The notes: generated by a model not told the origin, from the sequence alone. 64,000 nt of DNA from Sarocladium kiliense (GCA_030734395.1 JAUZTG010000029.1:4898001-4962000); one strand, 5' to 3'. Shown: positions 21,401 to 34,361, counted from the stretch's first letter. Translations and numbers: made by a program.

Positions 21401-24400
21401 CCCCAAAACAGTCATGTCCTCGTCCTGGACCCCTGTTCCACGGGAAATGAAGGGGACCCGCGCCGTGCTGCGGAGAGATCCCCTGTCCTCCGGCGCGTCC
21501 ACATCGAGGACTTGGACTCCCAGGTGCTCCACGACGTGCTCCACGACCCTGGGACCCCTCTTGCGCATATCATGCAAAGCATGGGACAACCTCAAGGGCC
21601 ACAAGATACGAAGTTGCCCTTGAGTGGCCCCATGCTGAGAGCTTGTCTGCCTCGTAGCGGAGCAGGTTCATGCTGACTTACTCGTACGCATCCTAGCTAA
21701 TATCATCCAGCATGCACACGTGCACCATTTATCGGATCGACCCGTGGCTTTCTGGGACCAGCCATGTCATCGCCCGTCATATGATTCTCCATCAGCGCGA
21801 GGGCTTCCCGGTCCGTCTGGCGAAATTGCCCAGAGTGCATGGCATTGCCTGTGGCTGGGTACAGAGTTGACAAGAAGTATTCATCGACAGGTTCCCTTTA
21901 CCCATCGTCGTTTGCCTGTCACCCCTTCGCCCGTTCTTCTTTGCTTCTTTGTGCACACCGTATGCCGCTGTCAGCTCCATGTCGCGCATCAAGCGGCCAT
22001 CACACTGGGCTTGGACAGCCATCAGCCGAGAACTGTGCGCACGGGACACCTCGACCAAAGCACAATGCCCCAGTTAGTTAAGCACTGGGGGGCGCAGTCG
22101 AATCATTCTGCTTGTCGTCCTCTCTGGACCACTGTATCTCGTGCGAGGCGAGTACGAGACTTCATATCGGCCCCTGTGAGCGGCATACTCGAACCACGCA
22201 TCTATGGCCCCGAACAATATGGTTTCCCCAAGATGCAATCGTAGATGAACAACCCTATATTCCGAATGCAACACCTATATCCCGGGCCTCGTATCCCACC
22301 CATAGGGCCTCTTCCGCGGTCGCAGCAACCGATAGGCAAGACACACATCAAACAAAAGACGGCATAAGATGTGCACGCCTCCTTCCCCGAATCTGCGCGG
22401 GACATGTTTCGCAAAGAGGCTTGTGCCGTCTCTGCTGAATCGGGCTGTGAGATGGTGTTAGCCCCGATTCCTTTAGCCAAGGCCAGCTGCACGGAAAGGA
22501 AACGCTATGCGCACTTCCAGGGCAAGATCATTAACTCATTGGGTTATTTTATGGGACTTTGGGAGCCAACTGTGTCGAGGACTCGGCGGAAAAAATTCAA
22601 GGGTGGACTCTTGTCGGCAGAAAGCAGATCACTGCCTGTTCCTGATGTTTACAACCGAAAGGCTTGGTCGACCCAGATGCTGGTGTTTCCCACTGTGCGA
22701 CAGGCGCAATGCGCGTCCCTGATGGCGAGGTCCTCCTTGCTTCCCGGGTATCGAGCGGCGGGTTGCCCAATTGTGCATTTTTGCGCACCAAGGACGGACT
22801 GACTGAATGCAGCTGGCTGGCGTTCCGCTCTCTCGGCATTGTAACATCGGCTAAGAAAAAAGCTGACTCTCGCTTTGGTGAAACGATGCACGGTCCTGGG
22901 CGTGCATGTACCGAAGCCTATTCAGCGCCATCGCAGCAACAGTAGGCCGTGCTCCTCCATCCAAGCAGAAAATAGCAAGGCGCGTGAACATCAGTCTGGG
23001 CTCCGGCACAAAAAGAGTTTTAGCGATCCGTTTCTAGCTCGACATGTCCGTGTTCAGGCAGCATTCTGCATCTTCAAAAGTCTTACTCTACTTGCGACAG
23101 CCGCTGTCAGGGAATCGCGGTAGATCGGTTCGTGCTCGGATGGGCCCGACCAAGTCGACACCATGCCCTCCAGCGGGGATCGAAGCCGTCGTTTCACAGC
23201 GCAGCACACGGCCCCTTTTGTTGGCAGCAACAGCCGCATAGAGAGGCAGTGCACTGCGAGGTTCTCTCCTTATGCTCCTCTTTTGTGAAACCAGCTCGTT
23301 TATCCTCTCAGCGACAAGAATAGAAGCACAGCCAACAACTTGGACTGGTTATTTCCCAGGAATGGACCGAGTCTAGCTGGCGTCGGGGATTTTTTTTCTA
23401 CGTTGCTTCTAACTTGGTGTTGGGGTCTGAGCTTGTTCTTTTGAGCAGACTAGCCGATCGACTGATTGATCGTCTGCATACATCGCATCAAAGTCCAAGC
23501 GCAACAGTCAGTCGGCGCCGATCGTGGTTAGCGAACGGATCCAGCGGAGGGAGGGTAACAGTCACGCTTGCGCTCATCAGATACTGACGCTATCAACTAG
23601 CCGGCGTCCAGAGATATAGTAGATGGCCCGAATTCCGTCGGCTTGGGACTTTGGTGGTCTGGGCTCTGGCCACAACACGCATAGGAGGCCCTGCGTGCAT
23701 TGCCTTGATGCGCGCACTCCTGTTCCAGGGGAAGGAGATGGTAGAAGCTGGCTTCTTGCAGATGTTGAGAAGGAATGTCGCGTGAAGCCCGGTCTCCCAG
23801 CCACCAAACTCTAACAACAGTAAACTCAGCGCCGGGAGCCCGTCTGGTCGCAAGCCTACCCTAAACCACGGTTTGGGCCTACGTGCTGGGAAGGCGGTAA
23901 AGTTCAGTTCCCGGCACCTTAGTAGTTTGTTTCTTCAGCGTTTGCTTGTTTTTATTTGACTGTCTTCTTATGGCAAAATAAATCTACCTCGGACAAGATC
24001 CTATCTTCACGGTAAGATGACGTGGCAAGATCACTGAGCGGAGTTTGAGGATCACGCGTCGCGTGGGTGCTGATGCGGTATGGGAGGGCAGCGAGAGTAC
24101 GACCCCTCTCTCGGCAAGGACATTGATGTCGAAGAATATTGATGTTTCTGTTGTTAAACCTGCTGTGAAGTCTCTAGTGTGGAAGAATTGGCACCCCAGC
24201 TCTTCAATGCTGCAATATTATTCATTTGATGCTCATGACTCGTCGGGCAACCATGTCGATGTCCGTTCTGTGTGTGTCTTCATAATGTGCAAGCCTGCGT
24301 GCTTTGGTGTCAATAGTTTCCGCAATTCTGCCTCTTTCAGTTATGACTCTTTGGACGCAGGTGTTGGAGACATCGTCAGACTCCGATGTCGTTGAGCTGG

Positions 24401-24511
24401 TGGGCTACCCTCCCACGCTATGGTGGTCGGAGACTCATGGATGGTATCATCCGTGTCCTCACCACCAGGAATCTCAACAAGAACACAGACCTCAGACAGC
24501 CGTCACCCTCA
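18441..24511. other. Six-kilobase gene-poor region
   Basis: No supported gene on either strand. The longest frame (20217-20900, plus) has low-complexity composition, no domain and no splice continuation. Features seen: CT-rich tracts at about 20690-20730, an alternating purine-pyrimidine patch at about 20288-20312, a CA-rich patch at about 21040-21062, and generally mid-GC sequence without obvious A:T-rich RIP-like decay. It lies between the promoter side of the C2H2 gene and the 3' end of the Zn2Cys6 gene at 24512, so it could be a large upstream regulatory region or carry non-coding transcripts or fast-evolving genes that I cannot recognise. Confidence 0.45.
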
Positions 24512-26820
24512 TCAACTCAGCATCAGCCTCACACCCGTCTCCTGCACAACCTTCCTCCATATACTCGTCCCTCCCCTCCCTCCCGGGCCCCTCCCCCAAA
24601 TCTCTCTCAAAACATCAATCCCACTCCTCACCGACGCAAGTCTATACGGCTCAACCCTTACATACCACTCCCGAAACCTCTCTTGCAGCCCTTTCTCAAA
24701 CGCCTCGCTGCCTGCGATGAAGGCGGGCCAGTAGAGTGGTGCGGAGGGGATGTTGGAGTCTGACTTGATGGTTTCTATTGCTTCGATGGAGGAGAGGACG
24801 AGGAGGATGTGGGAGGTGAGGTAGCTATGGTGAAGGAGGCGGATGTGTTGAGCGAAGTAGATTATGAGGGCATTGTGGAAGGCGAGGGTTGTTTTTTGAA
24901 TAATGGCCGCGCTGGGAGAGGTTGTGTCTGTGGAAGTGGGGGAGGGGGACTCCCAGTCTATGATGTCGGATTCGAGTTTATCGCATTGGGAGGCGAGCTC
25001 GAGAGGGATGCTGCTACCGGAGTGGTGTCGAGAGGTGGTGACTTGGTCGATGAGGTCTGTTGTTCGGGCGAGGAGGATGAGCAGGCTTTGCGGCACACCG
25101 TAGACGCATTCGTATTCCCCGACTTGATGGGCTTTCGGGGCAGTGATGTGGTTCAGGACTGACTTTCCAGTTCCAGGATCCTGATCTGTGTCAACTTCGT
25201 TGTCGAGGAGGCTGACGGATAGAGCAGTGCCGAAGTCGGCTTCTGGAGAGGGTGGTGTATCGTTGACGCAGTTGTTGCTGGAGCTGATGTTCCGGCAGGC
25301 TGTGCTGTCGTAGATGACGCGGAGGTAGAAGTAGATGCGGTGTAGGGAGCGTGCTTTGGAGGAGTATTTGGACTTGGAGGATCGGATGTGGTTCATGAAG
25401 CGGAATGCGCCGTCGAGGTGGATGCCGCAGGTGCTGGTGTCTCCGGACATGACCTGGACCTGGTCAGGATAGGACTCTCAAGGAAGAAAAAGTTGGCTCG
25501 ACGAGGATGACTTACATTGATGGTGATCATTGACAGCATTGTCGCCAACAGCTCCTTGTACTTCGGCCTCGACTCCGGCGTCGACCTCTCCACCGTCTCC
25601 TTCAACAACTTAATCGCCCTTCCCCTGTACATAATCGCATCCCCCTCCCACCTCTCCTCCCCATCGCCCCTAGACCGACAATCATTCGCCAAATAAAACG
25701 CACTGATACTCAAGAGCGCATTCCTCAACGCCATCCGGACTGTAGACGTTGATCCGTGTAGACTCAGCTGGCCGGCTGACTGCAGCACGCGAGGAAGATG
25801 GATCGTCTTCCAGGGGGATTTCTCGTAGGAGATTACGCAGAAGAGGTGGACTACGCGGTGGACGTAGTGATTCAGGAGGAAGCGTTCGTGTTCAGGGAGG
25901 GGGAGGGGGGAAGGGTTGTGGATTATGGTGTTGGTGGTGTCTTTCCACCAGAGATCGCGGGAGGGAGTGTGGTGAGAAGGAGGGCTGGCGTGGTGCTGAG
26001 GTTGGTAACAAGGCTGGCTGATGCAGTAGTCGAAGTTGAGAGGAGCCAGCGAAGCAACGGGGCTTTCTGATGATGTGTCTGGTAGAACGAGAGTACCTGA
26101 GTCTGGGTCTGGGTTCACGTTGGCGGTTGTCTCGTGAGCGCGAAGAAGAGCACCGAAGCCAGTCAAGCCAAAGCCCGAAGACAAGGGCTCGGGCACATAG
26201 TCCTCGTGACCGGTCTCGGGTTCCCAAGAGTCGGAATATGAGTTGCTGCATAGCGACGGTGGCTCTTGAGGCGATTCCGTAGGATAGTCTGGTAGCGCAC
26301 CGCCGTCGTAGCCAGCAGATTGTGATGACGGGTCGAAGACGCCGAAGTTGGAGAGGAAGAGTTGGCGGTGCTCGTGTTGCGGAGATTGAGGTTTGCGACA
26401 CTGGAAATTGTCAATCTGGGTGAAGATATCGTCCAGCTCTGACAGTTGAAGGGGAGACTGCTCGTTCTCTTCTGCTTTCGAACATATGGTCAGTACAAGA
26501 TCCCACGGGCCATGTTCATCTTATGAATCTATTTCGATCCAATCGAACTCACCACAAATCACAAGACTGCGCTGAGGTCTTTGAGAACCAGCGTCCAATT
26601 CCTCCTCGAATCGCTTCCCTGTCGCATCGCGCCCCGCAAAGGACCCAGCCTCCAAAGGCATCCATCGCAGCCTCACCTCATATCCCTCGCAACAGAGATG
26701 CTTCAAGCTGCACTGCACACACCTCGGCCTCGTCTCATCGCACTTCACTTTCCGCGCGCGACAAGTCCAGCATCCTGCGAAACTCTTGTGACGTCTCGTC
26801 CGCAGAGACCCTTGGTCCAT
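24512..26820 (-). CDS. Zn2Cys6 transcription factor, ARCA/fungal_trans_2 type (721 residues)
   Basis: Three exons on the minus strand: 26553-26820, 25516-26471 and 24512-25453; introns of 81 and 62 bases with GTGAGT/GCAG and GTAAGT/CAG borders keep the frame. The N-terminus has the binuclear zinc cluster C17-x2-C20-x6-C27-x6-C34-x2-C37-x5/6-C43/C44 followed by VRLRW, as in regulators related to the arginine-catabolism factor ARCA. The second exon has a disordered Ser/Pro/Glu region and then the conserved middle region (HYVHRVVHLFCVISYEKSPW; MALRNALLSISAFYLA). The third starts VMSGDTSTCGIHLDGA, a hallmark of this family, and ends with a Trp-rich tail. It is divergent from the amidase gene (0.8 kb apart) and may regulate it and the MFS transporter. 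Nuclear DNA-binding regulator; targets inferred from position only. Confidence 0.9.
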
Positions 26821-27623
26821 AGCCTCTTAGCACCGGATAGATGCTTTCTCCATACGAGGCCTGTGTTCCGACCACGGACAGTTTCCGTAGAGGGTTGAGA
26901 GAGGAAGTTGAAAGCGTTGTTGCGGAGTCTACGTTTGGGGCTGCCGAATCGAGCAAGTCTTTACGAATGGGAACTCAGTGATAAGTCGATATGGAGAATA
27001 GAGGGACTGCTGCTCACTAACACCCCGCCCGCAGTGCCAGTCTGTCGCTAGGTTTCTCCAGAACGCCACTGAGCTTATGTCTACGGACGGCTAACCAACT
27101 ATCTAAACTCACAAGGGAATGGAGACGCTTATCGTCAAAGAGGAGAGAAAAACTGAGAGGGGCAACTCAATGCGCGAGTCATCGCTCGATAAGACGCGGG
27201 GCGGAGCCGAGGTCGGGGATTGGCCCTGTCAGTGTCTTCATTGTCGCAACGCAGCAGCATGTACTGCAGGAGAAGGGCTGAGCGTTAAGAGACAAGCATG
27301 TAGTTGTTCGTAGTTGACGTAGCTGCCTGTATCTTTTAGTCTCGCCATCTATTACCCATTCCAGGTGAAGCTGATCGACTCATCCAATACAGAGAGGCTA
27401 CAGAACGGCCATTAGCTTGCTTGCTGGATTGGGACGAACAACGGAGCTTAACCGGAGCTGTGAATGTGTCTAGCTTCGGATAAGACCGGCTCATCGACAT
27501 TCCATTATCTAAGTCCAACTTACAGCTGAACGTGGAAACGTGACTCTCTCATCACTTCAACAACCAACTTTTACTTCTTCCACGCGCACAACATACTGCA
27601 CACCCCTCCGACAAGTCCACACA
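26821..27623. promoter_or_regulatory. Divergent promoter region between Zn2Cys6 gene and amidase
   Basis: 803 bases between the two ATGs, so it must hold both promoters. It contains scattered CGG triplets (for example near 27195-27215 and 27450) that could serve Zn2Cys6 factors, but no repeated, spaced motif stands out and the CCGA-N6-CCGA arrangement of the 33-46 kb cluster is absent. C/A-rich leader sequence precedes the amidase ATG. Confidence 0.45.
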
Positions 27624-29515
27624 ATGGCAGTACAAGGCAACAACACATGGCAACAGAAAGCCACTGAAGCCAGAGCCCTGCGCGATGCCTCCCTCGCAAA
27701 GGTCGAGCCGCCATTGAAGGGCATCCCCGCTCCAGATCAGCTGCCCAAGAACTCATTGGATCTGGTGGCGCAGGTGCTCACGCCGCGCGAGATTGAGATT
27801 ACGGAGAATTATGGCGTTCCGGAGCTTCTGCAGGTGCTTAGGGAGAGGAAGATTTCTGTGGAGGAGGTGACGAGGGCGTTTCTGAGGAGAGCGGCGTTGG
27901 CGCAAGCTACTGTGAGTTGTCGCATGTCTTTGTAAAATGGTATCATTCGAATCGTGTGCTGATAAGTGATGGTTGTTAGATCAACTGCCTCACAGAGCTC
28001 CTCTGGGATCAAGCCATCGCCCGCGCCAAACACCTCGACTCCCTCCCCGAGCCGCAAGGCGCCCTCTTCGGCCTCCCCATCTCCACCAAAGAGCATCTCG
28101 GCATGGTTGGCGACAACGTCGTCTCAACGGCCTCGTACGCAGCGTGGGTTGGTAAGCCTCATGGGTCGAACGTGCTGTTTGACAGTCTTTGGGCAGAAGG
28201 ATGTGTGTTTTTCGCGAGGACGACGCAGCCGCAGGCGATTATGCATTTGGAGACGGAGAGTAATATTTATGGAAGGACGGTGCATCCTGTTAATCGGGAG
28301 TTGACGCCTGGTGGAAGCTCGGGAGGAGAGTCAGCGTTGTTGGGTTTCAGGGGGAGCATCTTTGTGAGTTGCCTTGATCTTGACCTCTTGGAAATGTTGT
28401 CCCTATGAGTTGCTGACTGTTTATAGGGAATTGGAGGCGATATTGGCGGTAGCATTCGCCTGCCTTCATCAAACGTTGGTGTTTACGGCTTCAAGTAAGT
28501 GGTGCTCAAGAACACCGAACAGGAATCGATCTAACCAAGGACCCTCAACAGACCCTCCATGAAGAGAATCACCACCCTCGGCACCCGAGCTGCATACCTC
28601 AGCCGCGACACTATCACCGGCTGCCCCGGTCCCATGACCGTCAGCCGCGAAGGTCTCGACCTCCTCATGCGCGTCGCCCTAGCCGCCAAGCCCTGGCGCA
28701 TCGACCCAGCCGTCAACGTCAAAGACTGGACACCCTACAAGTTCACCAGCCCGCCCAAGATCGCAGTCCAATGGTGGGATGGCGTCGTCATGCCTCATCC
28801 GCCTATGACTCGTGCGCTGAAGGAGGTGGCTGATGCGTGTCGGAAGGCCGGGATGGAGGTTGTTGATTGGAATTGTGAGGAACTGGATCACAAGAAGGCG
28901 TGGGAGATTACTGCGGCGTTGTATTGGCCGGATGGAGGAAAGGAGCTGCTTGGGCTTCTGGATGAGACTGGCGAGCCGATGTTGCCGCTCACCAAGCATA
29001 TCCTCAAGGAGCAGCCATCAGTCAAGGATCATGATCAGGCAGAGCTGATGGAGGTAAGTTTGCACATCTATCACCTGCGCGAGGGCCATCGCCAGCTAAC
29101 ACCAATACTTTTACAGCTTCACAGCGAACGCGATCGATACCGCGCCATGTACTGCAAAGCCTGGTCCTCAACCGCCACGCCCACCTCCCGCGAAGTCGAC
29201 GTGATCCTCTGCCCTCCCTCCTTCGGCAGCGCACCTCCTCACGAGCAATCCCGTTACTGGGGCTACACTTCCCAATGGAACCTGCTGGACTATCCCGGCG
29301 CAGTCTTCCCGGTAACCAAGGTTGATCCAGTGGTTGATGTGAAGGATGAGAAGTATGTCCCGAAGAATGAGTCGGACAAGTTTGTGTATGAGCTGTACGA
29401 TGCGGAGAAAATGAAGGGATGTCCTGTGAATCTGCAGGTTATCGGGAGGAGGCAGATGGAGGAGAAGGTGCTGGCTGCGCTGGAGGAGATTGAGCGTGCG
29501 ATGGGGCGGAAGTGA
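27624..29515 (+). CDS. Amidase-signature hydrolase, acetamidase-like (546 residues)
   Basis: Five exons: 27624-27911, 27980-28363, 28427-28494, 28552-29053 and 29117-29515, all with GT-AG borders and preserved phase. The product has the amidase-signature catalytic set: Lys134 (PISTKEHLG), cis-Ser210 (TPGGSSGGE) and nucleophile Ser233 (GGDIGGSIRLPSS). The length matches fungal acetamidases and general amidases, which hydrolyse small carboxylic amides to acid plus ammonia in the cytosol. The C-terminal part has the usual DVILCPPSF, PHEQSRYWGYTSQWNLLDYPGAVFPV and VNLQVIGRR blocks. It lies downstream of a divergent ARCA-like regulator and upstream of an MFS transporter, suggesting a nitrogen- or carbon-scavenging unit. 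The substrate cannot be set from sequence. Confidence 0.93.
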
Positions 29516-30629
29516 TTGAGCAAATACAATAGCCCAGAATTGCATAGAGCTTGTGATGAAATGTGTCCCTTCAGCGAGTCTAGTGTAAGTCTTTGACGGG
29601 TGAGATCTCATTATTTTGCTGTGCTAAGATCCCTTGCTAAGTCTCGTGTGTGTTGCTGGTCCAAGTGCCTAGTCGGTCTGCGTTGCACCGAGTACATCCA
29701 TGCTCCAAGCGTTGATAAATAATTATTCCTGCAGACAAATCCAGCCATAGTATTATCATCAGCCTCTTGGAATAATTAGAAATTATTGCAGCACTACATC
29801 AGGTGGCCAAGGCTGTGCCCTATCTCACAAGACCCCCGGCGTTGCCTCCGACCCCAGACCTCCGAGCCCGGCTTTCGCTTGAGATAGCCTTCACTTCGGA
29901 ACCTGGTCTTATGCGCATATTCCTCTGCATTTCCTCCGATTGCACTCCGTCCCTCGGGCTGTTCCGTATCATGAACTCCAAAATGTAAACCGCAAAGAGA
30001 CCAATCACACCAGCTGCATTATCATCATCCTCAATGCACCCCGGACTCCTCATGCCGGGGGCCACCCAGCCGACCACCCTGATCCTTGCCTATTCCAGTC
30101 AAGGGCTTCGGCTCATTTTTGCCATTCTCGAAGACCACCTTCGCCAACTTTTCCCTCAAACTGTCAATTTCTGGAACCACACACTAAGGAGATAGCCAGC
30201 CCTCTCGCCCCATCCCCGCAATACTGATCGGCTCTGATAACACTAGTCCGTTCTCCATAGATAGCCAGACGGGTTGATTACCTTGCTTGACTCGACACTC
30301 GTTGCCTCGCTTCCTTGGAGGGTTGCGGGGGACGACATGTCTTGGAACTTGCGTCGTTGTCGAGATGGTTACCTTGGACATTATCTGCATGGGGATAAGC
30401 CGGTAACCTTGACATCCTTTGCTTGGAATCAAGCCTCCTCCAAGTCCGTATCTCTATCAGCCACATCGGGCCCAGGGTCCGACCGCCCAACTACATAAAC
30501 ATCCATGGGAGACATCCCTCTCTTCCTACCCAGAGACTCTCGCTCTGCATCTGGTCTTCCCAGACATCCTCTCTGTCTTCTCCATCAACTAGTAGCAGCA
30601 CACCCCGTCTGCGAACGGACACCGTAACA
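29516..30629. other. Intergenic, promoter side of the MFS gene
   Basis: 1.1 kb between amidase stop and MFS start. The proximal part is AT-rich and should hold the amidase 3' end; the distal 200 bases are C/T/A-rich leader. No gene or repeated motif is recognised; short frames on both strands are unsupported. Confidence 0.5.
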
Positions 30630-32462
30630 ATGACTCTCACACAAGTCGACACCGCCGCCGATGAGGCTGGCACCAAGTTCCCTCCCGGCACTTTCAGGCT
30701 CATCGACACGGATGGCAACATGAGAGGCAAGCATGCTGACGGTGAGGGACAGGATGATATCATCTTGAATCCGCAGCCGTCGCTTGATCCTGAAGATCCT
30801 CTCAATTGGACCTTCAGACGTAAGGTCATTCAGACCAGCTGTGTTGTGCTCTACACTATCGTCATCGCTATCCCGTCTAGTGCTGTGTACTCCATTGTTA
30901 CTCCTCTCAGGTTGGACACTGGACTGTCGCTCCAGGACATCAACAACGGCACTGGCATCATGGTATGTAACCCATAACATACCCTTGTTCTGTTCCAGTT
31001 GAGGAGGCTAACTGGCCGTTTACAGTTTCTGTTCTACGGCTGGGGCTGCGTCTTCTGGCAAGCCATCGCCCTTCAATACGGCAAACGCCCCGTCTATCTC
31101 TTCACCCTCCTCGCCGCCGTCGTCATCCTAGCCACCGCCCCCATGTGCCGCGACCCAGGCCCATACCTCGCCAACCGCATCATCCTCGGCTTCTTTGGTT
31201 CACCCGTCGAATCTCTATGTGAGATCTCCATCGCCGATATCTGGTTCACCCATGAGCGAGGCAAGTATATGGCCTGGTATGGCTGGTCGCTCGCTCTCTG
31301 TGGGAAACTCGCCCCGATGCTGTCTGGCTTCATCAATGTCGGACAGGGCTGGGAGTGGACTTTGTACTGGTGCGCTATTTGGAATGCGATGGGCTTTGTT
31401 TACTGCTTCTTCCTTATGGAGGAGACGAATTACGACCGGAAACACGATCACTTACCGCCTCAACAGACGGACGGAACTCAGTCACCAACGCAAGCGGGTG
31501 ATGCAGAGAAGACCGTCAGTCCGGATAACGCCTCTTCTGATCGTGGCGAATCTGCCGAGGTGCAATGGCCTCGCAAGACATACCTCCAGAGGCTGAGCAT
31601 CAAGGACAAGCCTCGACCGAACCGTCTTGTTGATATCTTCATTGCTCCTTTCAAGGGCTTCACCTACCCTGCCGTGGTATATGCTGGGTATGTATCTCTT
31701 TCAATCTCGATTCAAGGGCGTCAAACTGACAGTTGGCAATTGCAGTCTCATGTATGGAGCGAACAGTCTCGTCTGGCAAGGCTTCCAGAACGCTACCATT
31801 GGCACCATCTACACTCTTGAGTACGGCTTCTCTACCGCCGGTGTCGCAGCAGCCTACTCTGGCGGAGTCATCGGTACTATTATTGGGTAAGCTCTTTATG
31901 CCCCTAATTTCACCATACGCATCTACTAATGAGGATGACCTCGTTCAGTGGCTACTACTGCGGAAAGATTGGCCCCATCCTGACCGTCCGAATGGCTCGT
32001 CGCAACGGCGGCATCTCCGAGCCCGAACACACCCTCTACATGTTCATCGCCAGCATCTTCCTCGTCCCCACCGCCATGATCATCTACGGTCTGGGCGTAA
32101 CCTACCACTGGCACTGGTTCGCCCTCGTAATCACCCAAGTCTTCATGGCCATCAACGCCGCGCTCTGCGTCGCTGGTGCGCTGAACTACGCCATCGGCAG
32201 CTACATGGAGCTTTCTGGAGACATGGTGACGACGTGCGTTTTGATCCGAAATACCATGTCGTTTGCGACGAATTTTGGGGTCACGCCGTGGTTGAAGGCG
32301 AGTAACTACATGGTTGTGTACTGCACGGTTGCAGCTATCGGTTTCGTATGGAACTCGAGCTTGTTCGTTATGACGAGGTATGGTCGGACGATGAGGCAGT
32401 GGACAGCGGAGAAGTACTGGCGGGATGTGGATCGTGCCAGAGCGAAGGGCATGGGCCATTGA
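30630..32462 (+). CDS. Major facilitator superfamily transporter (549 residues)
   Basis: Four exons: 30630-30962, 31026-31687, 31746-31886 and 31949-32462, with consistent phases. A polar N-terminus of about 70 residues contains the DPEDPLNWTFRRK entry motif typical of fungal drug:proton antiporter-type MFS proteins. About twelve hydrophobic segments follow, with the loop 2-3 motif GKRPVYLF and a long hydrophilic central loop (about residues 235-300). The third exon is GYLMYGANSLVWQ... and the C-terminus is charged. It sits at the plasma membrane and exports or imports a small organic compound; nearest neighbours suggest an amide or a product of amide hydrolysis. It ends 305 bases from the convergent beta-lactamase-like gene, and its promoter lacks the CCGA repeats, so I do not place it in the downstream cluster. 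Confidence 0.92.
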
Positions 32463-32767
32463 GACCATGCCCGAGCTCACTTGTAGTACTAGGCTTTGAA
32501 GGCTACGCTCTCATTATGTTGCTACAGCGAAAGTTGCTCGAAGAGCCGTCAAAGCGGACTTACAGCTCAGGAATATTCAGATGGCCCCCGGCTCGAATTG
32601 TCTCCCTAAGCCTAAGGAGGGGTTTACTTGCTATCCAAGAGACGCGGAGTCACTCCTTCGGGTGCAGACATCATGGGTCAGGCTAGCTATAGTTTGCTAC
32701 AACAGCGTGCTTTAATAGTACAGGTACTTAATCCAGATCTACCAAGCACAGGCTCATCAAATCCGCC

Positions 32768-34069
32768 CTACTGAGTGGCATAGTGATACACGCCTTCCTC
32801 AAAGGCTTTCATCAGAGGCAGAACCTCCGAGTCACCAGGAGGAAGGACCTGCGTTCCAAAGACTCCGCACAGGCCAGCCTTTCTATCGATGAACTGCTCC
32901 CTCTCGCTTGTATTAGTCCTTGGATGTGATACGGTGTGACATTGCAGTGAAATGTGCGAGGAAAGAAAAGGAATTACTAAAAAGAAGACCAGCAAGGCAA
33001 CACATACCCAGATGAGATTGGGGCCTCCGCTCCAGCAGACAGTGCCCCGGCGTCGAAAGGGATGACTATCTCCCGAGACGACGAGGCCACCAAATGACCA
33101 GTCGTACTCACCCGTGTCTGGGAGATCACCGACCACCCAGCCTGGCGTGCTGAGCTGTCCCACCAGGGACTGGCGCAACTCTGGCGTGAGACGGGGACGG
33201 AATAGCTCCTCCACTGTGTCTGGACAGAGAAGACGGCCGTCGTTGCGGAGCAAGGACTCGAGGATACGAAGGAAGCCCTTCAAGGTCATCATATAACCCT
33301 GACCGCCGAAGCACTCGGTGGCATCACGAGTGAAGCTGTGGGCGTTGGCATCCGGGACTGCTGGGGCGCCAGGCTCGGTACGGACGGACATAGGCGGGTG
33401 ACTGAGGGAGAAGAAGGAGCCGGTGTCGATGCCCAGAGGCTGGAGGATATGCTCTCGAAAGTATTGATCGAGCGTGGATCCCGAGATCTGCTCGACTATT
33501 TGACCGACACGATCCATAGCTGGGCTATACATCCAAGATGTGCCCGGTTCGTAAGACAGAGGGACGTTGAAAGCGGCTTCTATACTGCCGGCAGGGTGCT
33601 CCGCTTGGCCCCCCTTGTTGTCTTTGAGACGGCTATCGACGACTGGGTAAGCAGCGCCAGCAGTGTGTGTCAGAAGACGTTCTAGTGTGAGTTGACCTTT
33701 TCTTTTCGTCAAGACCGACGACAGGCCAAGGACCTGCTTGTTAGCAAAGCTGGGGAGCATTGGTGCCACGTCCTGCTGCAGATCGAGGGAGCCGGCCTCG
33801 AGCAGCTGCATTGCAGCAATGGCGGTAAGGAGTTTTGTAAGAGATGCTATCTCGAGCACAGTATCCTCTGTGTACTGGTCTTCCTCAGCTGTGAAGGCAG
33901 AGCAGTAGTTGAGATCGCCTGGACGTCGGTGTTAGCCTCAGGTCAGGGGAGAACAGTTCACTCAGCGCTTTGGATGCACCTGACCCTCTATGTCTTGAGC
34001 ACATGCAATAGCTCCCGGAATAGCGCCGTCTCTCACAGCTTCCACGGCCATGTTCTCAAACACGTCCAT
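32768..34069 (-). CDS. Beta-lactamase/transesterase-like serine hydrolase (373 residues)
   Basis: Three exons on the minus strand: 33985-34069, 33008-33918 and 32768-32893 (introns 66 and 114 bases; the last has a GACTAATAC branch-like sequence). The protein has the class C beta-lactamase / esterase fold markers: S54-L-T-K57 (nucleophile and base), Y159-S in TSWMYSP, and a family C-terminus FIDRKAGLCGVFGTQVLPPGD. This group includes fungal esterases and acyltransferases such as LovD and cluster-encoded lactone or ester hydrolases. It is divergently transcribed from the SDR gene at 34492 and shares a promoter with three phased CCGA cores. Likely cytosolic; it could hydrolyse or transfer an ester or lactone, for instance one formed by the Baeyer-Villiger enzyme of the cluster (inference). 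Confidence 0.9.
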
Positions 34070-34300
34070 GATGCTGTCCTAAAGGCACATAGTATGCAAG
34101 TCGTCAGTAGGGTAACTCGTAAGGGATGAGCGAGGTACCTTGCCTACCTACGCATCTATGCTATAGCATCAAGGCCAAACGTATGAGACAGACAGGGTTA
34201 GGCAGTACACGACTTGTTGTTAGAGCTCGACCGGGGTGCGGAGCTCAGGAGATAGCAAGTATAGTTCCTCTGCCTATCCAAGCTATACGCTCCTCAGTTG

Positions 34301-34324
34301 CCGACGTTGCCCGACGACGGCCGA
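34301..34324. promoter_or_regulatory. Triple CCGA direct repeat, 10-base phased, divergent promoter
   Basis: CCGA at 34301-34304, 34311-34314 and 34321-34324, exactly 10 bases apart. They lie 232-255 bases upstream of the hydrolase ATG (34069) and 168-191 upstream of the SDR ATG (34492). The same core at the same spacing occurs in the other promoters of the cluster, pointing to a shared activator binding one helix face. Confidence 0.72.
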
Positions 34325-34361
34325 TCCATCTTCAATGGAGCTCCAGCCGCGATCCGTGAAC

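Noticed and set aside
23400..23530. Isolated CCGA cores outside the cluster (for example near 23452 and 23517)
   Set aside because: They are single and not at 10-base spacing, and no gene start is close by.
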